Origin: an uncultured Prevotella sp.
Lineage (GTDB): Bacteria > Bacteroidota > Bacteroidia > Bacteroidales > Bacteroidaceae
Assembly (NCBI GenBank): GCA_944321645.1
Contig: CALUMB010000006.1
Location: forward strand, 1 to 59,091
Direction: 5' to 3'
Length of the DNA: 59,091 bases
This document shows, piece by piece, positions 40,501 to 52,500 of this stretch; the stretch's first letter is position 1, and each line of letters opens with the position of its first letter. The notes under the pieces are model-generated. The model was given only the letters and a program-made list of their open reading frames with translations, was not told where the DNA came from and ran no database searches. Made by a program: the position numbers and the translations under genes.

Positions 40501-43500
40501 CACTTCAGGTGCGCCGTCCCTGTAAAGGTCATTGTCGGCAACATTCCTGTCCTCACTGTTTACAACGGCGTAGTTACCGACTTTCAGCTCGTATTGTTTG
40601 GCCACGTCTGCGGCTTCCCCTAAGATGCTGCGGTACCTGCCCGGCTCGGCAAGGTTCTCGTAGCTGCGCCACAAGATATACCGTAGCTCGTTGTCAGACA
40701 AGCTCACGCCGGAGAAGTCCTCAAAGCCTATCTTGTGAAGCATACGCAGGAACAATTCCTTTATCCTACCCCACCAGCTTGCATTGGTGTTCTCAAAGTT
40801 GGTGTCCTCGGCAAGCGATGCAAGGTATTCCTCAGTGGCCGTTTTACGATAGCCACCGCTCCTACGTTTCTCATTAGCTTCAGTCACAGCTTCCGCACGG
40901 GCAAATACACCACCGCCTTTTTGTTTTGTACGTTCCTCGATATCTGCCCGATAAAGCCGTTCCTCCATTTGGTTGATATGCTCCCTTATACTTTCCTCGG
41001 CATTTTCATACACATTATCAAGGAACGTGTCGAAATGCCCGCCGAACAACTCACGAAGTCCGTAGTGGGCCACGGCTTCGTGCAGCAGCGTCTGCTCCGC
41101 ATCGAACACGCTCGTTTGGTTAGGTATCACGATGGTTATTCTGCCTGTGCCGCGCGAGAAGAATCCTTTGGCCTTTGCCCGGTTGCCTTGCAACGTGGAC
41201 GCATCGGTTACGATGTCCACGTTATCAAGATGCAATTTTTTGGTAAGCTCCTGCACGCGCTGCACCATGTGGGCACGTTCACGCTCTGCAAACGCCATGC
41301 GCTGACGTGCCGTCCTCGTGGACTTGCCCAACAACTTGGACACAGGGTCGTTGGCATTGGCCAAGTCATCATCAGTCGGCAATCCGTTGCCCAAACGCAG
41401 ATTTTCATCAGAAACTTTTGGATTCTCAAAGTTTCTTACTATATTTGCAGCAGATACAAGGTCTTGCTTGTCTATTTCCTGCTGATAATAGGATGACGCT
41501 GAGGAGAGATAAGTAAGGCCTTTCTCTTTATCTACATACGCCAAAGTGTTATTGTGTATTATCGGCAAAATAAGATTCTCAGCATCGCGACCGTGTATCG
41601 ACCTTACGTCATTTACCTCTAGGAACTCGCCACCATCTTGTATTCTTTTTCCAAGCTCTATTGCCACGCATACGTTCAGTCCATCACGGTCTTTTATTTC
41701 TGTAAGAACTCCAAGGGCATTGTCTCCACGTTTGAATACGAATATTGGTGAGGAAATCATTTGTGGCAAATTAGTCAACGATGATGCCTCTACGTTGTGT
41801 TTCGTGTTGCTTGCCTTGTTAATAATCCTAGGACGCATCACAATGGGCAAGTCCGGCAGGAACATACGCATCACACCGTTGGGATTTCCCAAATGAAACA
41901 TCTCGTTCTTGCTCATTTGCCTGTCTTGGTAACGTTGCAGTTCCTCGTTGAAACGCTCGTTCGCCTCGCTTAACTCATCGTTAAGCCGATACAATACATC
42001 CTCGTCATTTGTCTCTTCCTTAACCTTTACACCCAACTTTGACAACTCCTTTACCACGCTTTCGATATTCTCTGCCGGAATGTCCGCGCGCAACTTTCCA
42101 CGGTAAGGATAGAAGTTCCCGCCATTAACGGCACGAAGCAACATCTTGTTCTCGTAATAAACAGCGCCGTCTTTTTTCGTCTTGGGTACGGTCAGGTAAT
42201 ACATTTTCGCCCAACTGCTGCCTGTAATCTCCACTTTACCGTCATGGCTGGTGACAGGCATATAGTCTTTTATCTGCTTGATACGGCTGATGACGGGCGC
42301 ACCGCTGGTTTTCAACATAGACCTGTTCCATTTGTCGGGCATCAATATGCCGTCATGCACGTTTCCGTCAATGTCGGTGTAACTGATAAGCTGGCCGGGG
42401 AAACCTCCTCTTTCGTCTTGGGTGTCGGCAATGGCTTGCAGGATGTTCCCTGTCATGATGTAGCCGGTCTTTCGTGTGCCTGTCGGTATTTGGCCGTCCC
42501 AGTTTTCAAGCGTGGTGGAACGTGCGGCATCCCAATTGTCATTGGTTGTCTTGTAGATGCTTCGCAGTGCCGCTATATCGGACAGTTTGACTTCAACGCG
42601 TCTGCGTCCGTCAAGGGTCGCGAACACGGCAAGCGTGGTCGAGGCGGTTATCTTGCTGTCCTTTGCCTTGTAGCCACAGAATATGGCCGGTGTGGAGAAG
42701 TCAAACACCATACTTTCGAGGTTGTCGGGCATAAGATATGACATGCCTACCTCAAACATGTGCAGACGCTGTTTCAACATATCGCTGTTCGTGTTGAGGC
42801 GCACCAGATTGTCGCTGTGCTTTGCCTCCACATTTTCATTGGTCTCTTTCACATAGTCGGCAATGGCGGCTTGCTTCTCTTCTGCGGAACGTTTCTGTTG
42901 GCGGTTAATTTTCTCGGTCTGTTTGGCAATATCTTCCTGCGCCCTTGCCTTTGACCGCTCATAACGAGCTTCCTCTGCGGCAATTCTTGACTCGTCCTCC
43001 TTTTCAATGGTGGAAATGACTTGGCGTATGTAATCCTCCGGACGTTTCCCTTTATTGACCTGTTCGATAGCCTTGCGTATCTCGGCCGCTTTCATCGGCT
43101 TGCGCAGCACGTCCATTTCAACCTGCTCAACGTATGAGTTTTGTGCAAAGGGATTGGCACCGGTCGGGTCTATTCCTTCAGATGACACACGTTTTTCCAA
43201 CGTCTTGGCACGGAGCGGCATGACGGTAATCTTCAAGTCATTGTTTCCCGTGTCGTTAAGGTACTTGATGAGTTCATTATACCGCCTTACCACATCATCA
43301 TAAAATTCTTCCTGCTCTTGGGTGGTCAGCAAAGCAACGTAACCGGTAATCTTACGTGCGTCATCCTCTTGCGGCTTATACTCGTCAAGCTCGGCTATAC
43401 TAACGGTGCCGCCTTTTTCACCGTTCTTTTTCAAGGGCCTGCCCATCTTGTCGTATATGTCAGGATTGTCACGCAGATATTCCACAACCACTTGGCTACC

Positions 43501-46500
43501 GTATTTGTTCAGTAGGTCGGGAGCTTCCACTTCATTGCTTTCGCTGTCCTGTGAGGTGGTCGTGTTAGCGTTCAGCGATTTCAACTTAGTGGACAGCATC
43601 ATCAGGAAGCGGTTCTCCGCAGGAACCGGCAAACCGAGGTTGATGTAATATCCCCTGTGTACCTGCCCAGTGCGGTCGATGCGGCCAATCATCTGCATAT
43701 AGTCGTTGATGTCGCTGAGTGGCTGGGCGATGATCATCGTCCGCTGACGCTGGTCGCTGAACTTCTCCGAGGCGTGTAGGCTGATGCCGGTTGATGCGGA
43801 TTTATTTAGGATAAGCACGTCAAGCTCGCCGTTGTTGAACTCGCGTTGCATCCTCTTTTTGTCCTTGTCAGTCCTGCGTTTCACCACTACACGGCCTTCA
43901 TTGTCACGCTCCACGTACAAGTTGCGTCCGGTCAGTTCGCCAACCTTGTAACCCATTTCATGCAACCGTTCGATGATTGCGTCAATTGGACTGATGAAAA
44001 CGCCTTTTGTGCTTTCACGGATGAATTCCTGCAGTTCATAGTAGGCTTTCTCTCCGGCTTCGCCCAACTGCTTAGGAGAGTAACGCGCATGTTGTTCTTT
44101 CCCGTTCTCGTCCTTGATGGTATATTGCATCACGGTGTCAAGTCCTCTCAAAAGGCTGGCACTGAAAGTAGGTTCTGCAATGACTTCACCTGCGGAATAA
44201 TCATTGATGCTGCTTTCCATCGTACTTTCCAGTGCAATGACCGGATGTCTGCCAGCCTTTATTTCAGCATCCACTTCATTGGCTATGGCATCCACTTTAA
44301 GGGCAAGCATGAGTTGCTTGGTGTAGTTGTAGGTCTTGCTGGCAAACGGAACGTTCTCAACACCCATCTTGTCCGTTCCCCTCTTAATACCCGCACTCTC
44401 GGCCATGACCGCAAGCTCCTTGTCCATTGCGTCAACCATCGGCTTGACATAATCCTCCTGGAATTTGATAATGGCATTGAATGCGGCAATCGTACGGTCG
44501 TAGTTCTCTCTCGCACGTCTGACGGTTTCGGGGTCGTTTATGGTTTTCCAGTCGGTCACTACGTCGCTCATGTCCCGTTCCCGGCGTACCATCTGCCCGG
44601 CATTGGTCAGCTCGCGGCTCATAATCTCCTGCAAGGTCACTCCGCCTTTCTCGATGATGCTTATCAGCTTGTCGGGTTCTACCTTGGCTTGGCTCATGGC
44701 CGTCCGTATGGCATACAGGGGCATGGTGTCTGGTCGCTTGGCGAAAGTCGCACTGGCAAACGTGGCCGCCTTGGCACTACGGAGGATGCTTTGCAGGTAG
44801 GCACCCGTATTGCTCGAACCTGCCGCCGTGTGGCTCTCGTCAAGGAACAGGTAGTTGTCCTCGGCAATGGCACGTAAGAAGGTTGCTTTGGGAGTGGCTT
44901 TACCGCTCTTTGCACTCTTGCTTTTCTTTGAACGGACACCGTTCTTTTTGGCGGCTTCCTCCATTTCCTTTTGGCTTACTTCGTCGCCAGTATTCACTTG
45001 CGAATAGGTCAGCACGGCATAGTCGTACTCGTCAGGGAGTTTATCTGTGGCCAATACTTTTTTCATCTTGGCATCAGACAAGCCTTTATACACGACCTTA
45101 CCGTTAGCATCCACCATTTCACCCTTATTTTCTTTGGCTGACGGGGAATTGAATATAAACGGTACAAGGTCACCGCTTCCAATATCTACCAAATCCCTGT
45201 AAATATCGGAAAACAGGTCTGCTTTCTGAGTGATGAAGATAGGCTTCTCGCCCTGTCTTACCGCCCAGCGGATAAGTGCGGCCATCTGACGGCCTTTCCC
45301 CACGCCGGTTTGGTCGCCGATGATAAGCGCCTGCCCTTGCTTCATCTGATAGATGGCCATTGCCACGCTGTCAACCTGCTCGGCGGCAAGTGCCTGATGA
45401 AGCTCATCCGTCGTGTCATAACCGAGTTCCTTCCGTACAAACTCGTCTATGTTACCGTGTTTCTTTTCGATTTGAGAAAGAGTACGGTCCATTGCCTCTA
45501 CCATAGCGGCAGGGGCGACGCTTTCAAGGCTGAACGCGGAGTTGTGCGGCCTGTATGGAAGTTTTTCTTCGGAGAGGCCGCGTTTCTTCGGTTGTTCTGC
45601 TGTTCTTTGAGGTTCTAATCCCACTCGCTCCGTGGAAACTCCCACTCTTTCCACTCGCTGAACGTCAGGCTCTGATACTCCTCGGCTTCCTCCTTCGGTA
45701 TTTCCACCAATTCCTCGCCGAGTTTCACCATTTCCAGTATACGTTCTATGTTCTCCTCGTAGAACCACCTCGCCCGGCTTCTGAGTTCCTTCCACGGAAG
45801 TTCTTCCTCCAGGTCGGCTTGCATCATCCGTTCGAGATTGTTCAGTATGTCGCTCCCTGTCAGTGTTCCGGGATGGTCGGTCAGTGACAGGTAGGAGTTG
45901 CCCTTGCTGGCTACGTAAAATTTCTGTTCCATTAGTCTTGTCATTTGAGTTAATTACTTCGTCAATGATGCCATACAATGCCTCAAAGCTGTCAGCCTTG
46001 CGGATGGCCTTGCTTTGCACAGGCGGATATACGGCACTCTGCGCCCGCTCTTCCTCGCTCCTCCGTCCGTCTATCAGTATCATGCGGGTGGGGTATGTCG
46101 TTCCTTGCTTGGCATACAGGCTTCCGTCCATGTCAACCACGCCTTTCACATTATAGTGGTCGTACAGGTAGGTGAAGAACGGCTTCATGCTTTTCAAGCC
46201 ACCATTCTTCGCATACTCCATGTTTCCGCCGATGATGATGGCCGCGCGTCCGTCATCTTTCATGCTGGCAAGGGCGTTGAGCGTTATCTGTGGGTCAAGG
46301 CCGCTTATCGGCTTTCCGTCATAGTCCACGGCCTCGCGTTTCCCAAACGGCGGGTTGGCTATCACCACGTCATATTGCTTACCTCCCTCGAACGGCTCTG
46401 TGGCATCCTGCCGCGTCACTTGCGCAAAGCCTTGTTCGCGCAGGTTGGCCAGCCGTGTGCCGTCAAGCTCGTTGGCGTGTACTTGTCCGGCTGGTATGGC

Positions 46501-49500
46501 GAACACCAACATGCCGTTCCCCGCTGTCGGCTCCAGCACTTTCACGTCTTTCTTCCCGGTCATGGCGAATCGATCCGCATTCCACGCCATAGGCAGCGGG
46601 GTGGAATATTGCTGCATCTTGATGCGGTTGCTGCTCCGTGCGGCAATGGTGGGCTGCATTTCATACAGCTTGCAGACAAGGTCGTAGGCATCCCTGCTGT
46701 CGCTGCCGTGACGTTCAGCCACTTCACGGGCTGCCCTCACCAATCCGTCCTCTACAAGCTCCTGAAGCAAGATGTCGGTGCGACCGTCATCGTCAACTTC
46801 CATGCCAAGGCCGCTTGCCCGCTTGCGCAAGTCCAATATGCTCCGGTACGGTTTCGTGCCATTGACAAGGGCTGCAAGCATGTCGTCCTTGACCGCCATC
46901 GCAAACTTGCGGTTAAGCTCGTTGCCTTGGCTCTCGGTTGCTTCCGAGCTTGCATTTTCCTCAAACAACCCTCCGAACAAGTCCGGCTGCTCTTGCTGCA
47001 AAGTTACGGATTTCCCTTCCTTCTTCCTAACATTTGGCTTGTTTTTCTCTCTGCTTTCTTCTTTTCTCCTTTGGGTATTACGTTGGCTTTTAAGTTTCCC
47101 CTTGGCTTCATCGGCTTGCCTGTCCGCCTCCTGTTCCTGCACCACCATCTTGGCGGTATCCAGCGAATTTATTGATGGCTTGTCGAAGTTCGCCACGTCA
47201 AACGTGCGCACTTCGTCATACGGGGTCATTTCATCGGCAAGACCGGTTTCCTGCACTTCGGGCAAATCCCTCGCTCCGTTATAGAACGCCTTGAGATAGG
47301 GACGTATGACATCACCCATGTCATCAATCATCACCTTTGCATAATCGGCGAATTTCTTTATCCCACGGTCTATATATCCTGCGGTAAGTTCCATGCCAAT
47401 GGCAAGTACTTCCGGGTCTATCCCCATGTTCATTTGCCCAAGAACTTTCTGCTTCAACCGCTTCTTCAGCTCTTCCATGCGCTCGTCGCTCACAAGGCCG
47501 AACTGTCCGCTGTTATTAGAAATTTCAATGTTTTTTTGCTTGTCTGATGATTTTTCACTATCTTTGGCACCAAGAACAGTGTTTTCGGGAGTAGCAGTGT
47601 CATTCCCGTAGCCTTTTTGGCTCGTGCCAGTGTCTGTCGTATTGTCACGGACACTGTTCTCTTTTTCAAATGCAGTAAGCAGCCAGTTCTTTCTTTTACC
47701 ATCCCACTCAAGACGCACAGCCGCTTTATGAGTATCGCTTTCAAGATTAATGCGATTGTCGCTACGATTGACAACGCGCATGTCGTCCAGGATTTCCTGC
47801 AAGTTATCTAATACTTCAGGATGAAACTTTACAAGCTTTGCAAGTCCGAAACCGTTACTGTGACCTGTACCTTCCTTGCCCCACACTAAGTCTATGTCAC
47901 CAATTTCATCATGGTGTAATGCGCCTAATGCTTCTCCGCTTTTCTTCCTCCTTAAGAAAGCAATGGCTTCTTTTGCTTTACCTCTAAACTGGTCGTAAAT
48001 GTTTCCGAAAGCACCTGTGCCTATTGCTTCTGGCTCTTCCAACTTCCGGGTATCAGCAATTGACAAAGGCTGTGCGTCGCTCACGGCTTCCTCGTTTTCG
48101 GTTATGGTGTCGGCCAGTTTCCGTGCGCTTTCTTCGCTACGCATCATGAAGCCGTCCTTGTCACGGTCGTACCAGCCCTTTTCAGCCTTGGCAAGCTCCT
48201 TTGCCGCACGTTGCTGTTCTTTTGTCAACGGCTTGTCGAATTTTACGAGGTGCATATCAAGCACTTTGCCACGCTTTGTGGTGTACTGTGCAGGTGTAAT
48301 CTCAAATTCGGCCTCCGGCGCATTCGGCCCATCAGCCCTATTGGCCCCATTCGTCTTATTCACGCTCTTATACTCCGCAAACGGCTTCGTCTTCCTGTGG
48401 CTGCTGTTTATCCACCTCTCGAAGTCCTCCAAGTTGGCAGACGACAAGACGAGCTTGCGCTTGGACGCCCAGCCCTTCTCATAGTTCGAGAGGTAAGCCT
48501 CCTGCGCCTCGGCCTCGTCGTTGAAGCCCAGCATAACCTTGTGCTCGTCAAACGTGCCGTCCTCGTTGTACTGGTCAACGATGTACACGCGCCGTCCGTT
48601 CCAGCCGTCAATGTCGTTCGCCAGGAACACGTCGATGTGGTCGCCGTCCACGCCCTCCGTGCCACGGATGTAGCCGTAAGTGTTCCGCATGGTCTGCTCC
48701 CACTTGTTCCCGTTTGCGTCTGTCCCGCGCCGCACGCTGCCTTTCGGGTTTTCAACGGTGATGTCGAACTGCCCGATGCGCACGTGTCCTTTCTTGTAAT
48801 TGCCTGCCTCTTTCTGCGCCTCGGTCGGATTTGTGTCCACTTTTGCCTCTTCTTGTGCGATTTTGTCGCCAATAGTTTGCGTAAATGCTGATTTATCAGT
48901 ATCTTTGCGAGTAGAAGAGATAATACCTCCGTGAGGCTGAGACGCTGCGGTTTGAAGGGTATTTCCCTCATTATTGTCGGACGTAGGAACAAGGTCCGGT
49001 CCCTCCTGTACAGGAGTTTCGGTTAAGTACCACTCAGAACTGAAAGGCAATCCACTTCGGAGATGTAGGATGTTCCCATTCTGCATCTCCTTTTTTACGA
49101 CCTTTGCGTCCACCTCATGGCTACTTATTGACACTTCCATACCATCCTTTTGAACGGTAACGGACTCAAAATTCACATAACGGCTTCCGTCAGCCTTGAT
49201 GAATGTCTTGATGAAAAGCAGTTTGGTGTCTCGCTCCACATTCGATGCTGGTGCTTTCTTCTCGATTATCATGTCGGGATTGGAAAGAGTAGGGGCAACC
49301 ATGCCAAATTCCTTTTCGCGGCCTTTTGCGAAGAACTTGGCTATTTGGTTTTCTCCCATCTTCACCTCTCCGATAGGCGTGTTGATAATGCCGTTTTCAC
49401 CAAATCGCTCGCTCCAAGTTGTTGGATTAAGTTCCACATAGGGCGCGACTTCTGCTTGTTCACGCATTTGTGCAAGCAGGATGTCGCATTGTTCGCCATT

Positions 49501-52500
49501 CAGACGAATACTTGCCCGCCGTGCTTTTCCGTCCACCGGCGCAGGTTGTCGTATATCTCCTGCCTCCGGCGTTCCGTCACGTTGGGATAATCCGCTATTA
49601 GTTTCAGCTCCTCGGCTATTGTCCGTTTGTCTGCTTTCACTCTCATCTCGTCCTCCTGCCGGAGCACTTCCATCGCTTCCTTGTCTCCCTTGTTGGCCTG
49701 CTGAACTACCGCCAGCCAATACATTGCTTCGCTGTTGTCCATTGTATATAAAGTTCCCGTTTAACAATAATTCGTCACTCAGATTGTTCAGAGTCTCCTC
49801 TATGGCATTCACCAACGTTCGCGGCGTATTGTCAGGCGTCTCGAACAATGTTGCCTCCTGCGTGCCCTGCACAAGGTCGTAGATGTTCTTGAAGATGTTT
49901 TGGATGAACGTCTGCGACTGCCCCTTGTACATCGTGGCCAGCAACAGCGCAAAGTTACTGTACTTTTCGGCAGGAAGATAGCTTCCCCCCGTCACGTCGT
50001 CAAAGGCAAGCTGCCTTTTCCACGTTTCTACCGCTATGCGTGCCTCTTTGTAGTTCTTGGCATTGGCAAACGCCGGGTCTTGCGACAAGGCGTAGTAAGC
50101 CTGTATCGAGCTTTGTATCTCATCCATCATACGTTCGGCGTTCGGGCTGTCATAGTCGCGGTACGCCGTGGCGAGTATGGCCTTCTGCGCCTTGGCCGGC
50201 AACACCCCGAACATCTCCTCCATGTGGGTGTTTCCATTTTGGAAAATGCTTTGGTACATCACGCCCTTCAGGTCGTTCTTCGCCTCCGCAGTCAGTCCGC
50301 CCTTGCTGTCGAACGCACTCATGTACTGCGTCGGCGTGATGTAGCCTTTCTGCCGCATCCATTTCAGCACGCCCGCGCCGTTGCGGTCTACCAGTTCCGC
50401 AAACGACATTTCTTCATCGGGGGATGCAAGCAGTTGGCCCGCAAAGCCCCTCATGTCGCCGCCCATCTTCTGCACGATGTTCTTAGGCTTGATGCGCTCC
50501 GTGCCGCCGCTCTCCGTGTCCTGTGCCACGAACTGCCCCAGCGTGATGGCGTCACCGTCCGTCACGTCAAGCATGTTCACCAGCACAGGCTGCCGCATGG
50601 CTTCCACGTCTTCGGGTGCCAGTCCGAAGTCAGCCGCGCGTTCCGTAAGGTATTGTTTGTATTTCGCCGCCTGTTCGGGATAGGCCGCCCACATCTCGCG
50701 CAAGGCCGCGCTGCGGTTGTTGCCTTGTATCACCTCGCCTCGCGTGTTTACTGTCGGTGCGCCCGTGTAAGCCGTGACGGATGATGTGATTTCCTCCGGG
50801 CGGATGTTTGCGGCAATCTTCTGCGCAGACATCACGCTTGCGTCGTCCTTGCGCTCCTTCGGCTGCGCCTCGTCGATGAAGTGCAGGGGATTGCGCTGTC
50901 CGCCCGTGTGGCTCGGCTGCAACTGCGAAGCGTCTATCAAGGCCACATGGCCGGTCGGTATGTTCTTGTCGTCAAACTTCACTTGCACTTCCTTTCCCTG
51001 TTTGGCGGCAACCGGCTCTTGGCGGTCCACCTTGTATCCGTTCACCCTGCGGTAGCCCCTTGCTCGTGCGTCCTGCGGCGTGTCTTCCACAAAGTCAGGC
51101 ACGCCGTTCAACGCCTCGCGGCGTAGGCGTTCGGCCGCCTCGCGTTCAGCGCGTTCTCTTTCTTCCTGCTCGCGGCGCAGCCGTGCGGCTTCTTCTGCTG
51201 CCTTGCGCTGCTCCAAGAGTGCCGCCTGTTTCCTGCGTTCGGGTGCCTGTGCAATCTTCTGCCACGTGGCGAGGTTGGCTTGTGCTTGTTCGATGGCTGT
51301 TTTCCGCTCGCGCTCTGCGGCGATTTTCTCGGCAATAGTAGTTCCGCCTTTGGGCTTGGCCTTTTCCGCCTTTTTAAGCTCGGCTTCCTTGTCGGCAACC
51401 ATGCTGGCCGCCACGTTCTGCGCCATAGCCTCGTCGCCGCCTGTTTCTTCCAATATTGCATCCCATGCCGTATCGGGGTCGGCCTGTTCGTATAGAAGCT
51501 GTCCTTGCTCGTCTTTGGGTATGCGCTCCATTGCGGTAGGCTGCGTTTCGGTAGGCTGCTGTTCCTGCTGTGTTGGAATATTCTGTGGTTCGATGTTGTC
51601 ATTCTGCGGAATATTTTCTGTATTATTGTTGCCGTTTTCCGCATAAATTCCGTTGTTTTCCGCAAAATTTTCCGTGGTGTCCGTCGCCGTGAGCCTGTCA
51701 AGTTCCTCTTGTGTATAAGGAACGACGCGCTCGCCTTGCGGCGTGTCGATTTGCACGAGGACAGTGCCATCGTTGTAATTGTCATCTACGACAACTCCCG
51801 TCGTGATGCTTCCGTCATCGTTGTGCAATGTCACCTCGTCATTCAGGCTGTACGACGCTTTCTGCGCGGGCTGTGGGCGCATCGCTTCACGTTCGGCGTC
51901 TGCTTGCGACACTCTCGCACGGTTCGTGGCGTCCACGCCTGCCTGTATGTCCTCCTTGCGCATGGCCACGACCGTCCGCCCGCCGTCTGAACTCACGTTC
52001 ACCGTGTCGTCGCCGTTGTCAACAAGCCCGTCCACATTCGCCACGACCTGTACCTCGGACTGCTGCCCTTGTGCGTCGGTAATGGTATAGGTGTCACCGG
52101 GATTGAATGCGACAACGCCGTCAATTCGGTTGGCGGCTTCCTGCGCATACTGCTGGCGTATGGCCTCCGCAGCCGTCTGTTTCTCCGTTTCGGGGTCAAC
52201 AGGCTCTTCCATGTTCAATATGGCTTCAGGCGACACCATTTCCATCTCTCCAGTGTCCTCGTAGCGCACGAGCACGCTCCCGCTCGACTTGTCGTGGTCG
52301 ATGCCCCCGCCGTCGGCGAGCTGCACGAGCCTCCCGCTGAGCAGGTATGCACGGCGGTCGTTGTGGTTTGCGTCTTGTGCTTTCATGGTCACACCCTGAA
52401 TCATGCCGGTCTCATGGTTCGTGCGTTCGTCCGCCATTTTGTTGCTTTGCCCGATACGTCCGTCAATATCATCACGCACACGTTCTATCATTCCGTCATA

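Noticed and set aside
45615-45944. Separate minus-strand ORF inside the giant gene (also 49500-49742)
   Set aside because: It resembles real protein (SLTFSEWKEWEFPRSEWD type) but lies in a different frame of the same strand within an intact longer frame whose linker regions are low-complexity; possibly a relic, but I cannot support it as a gene.
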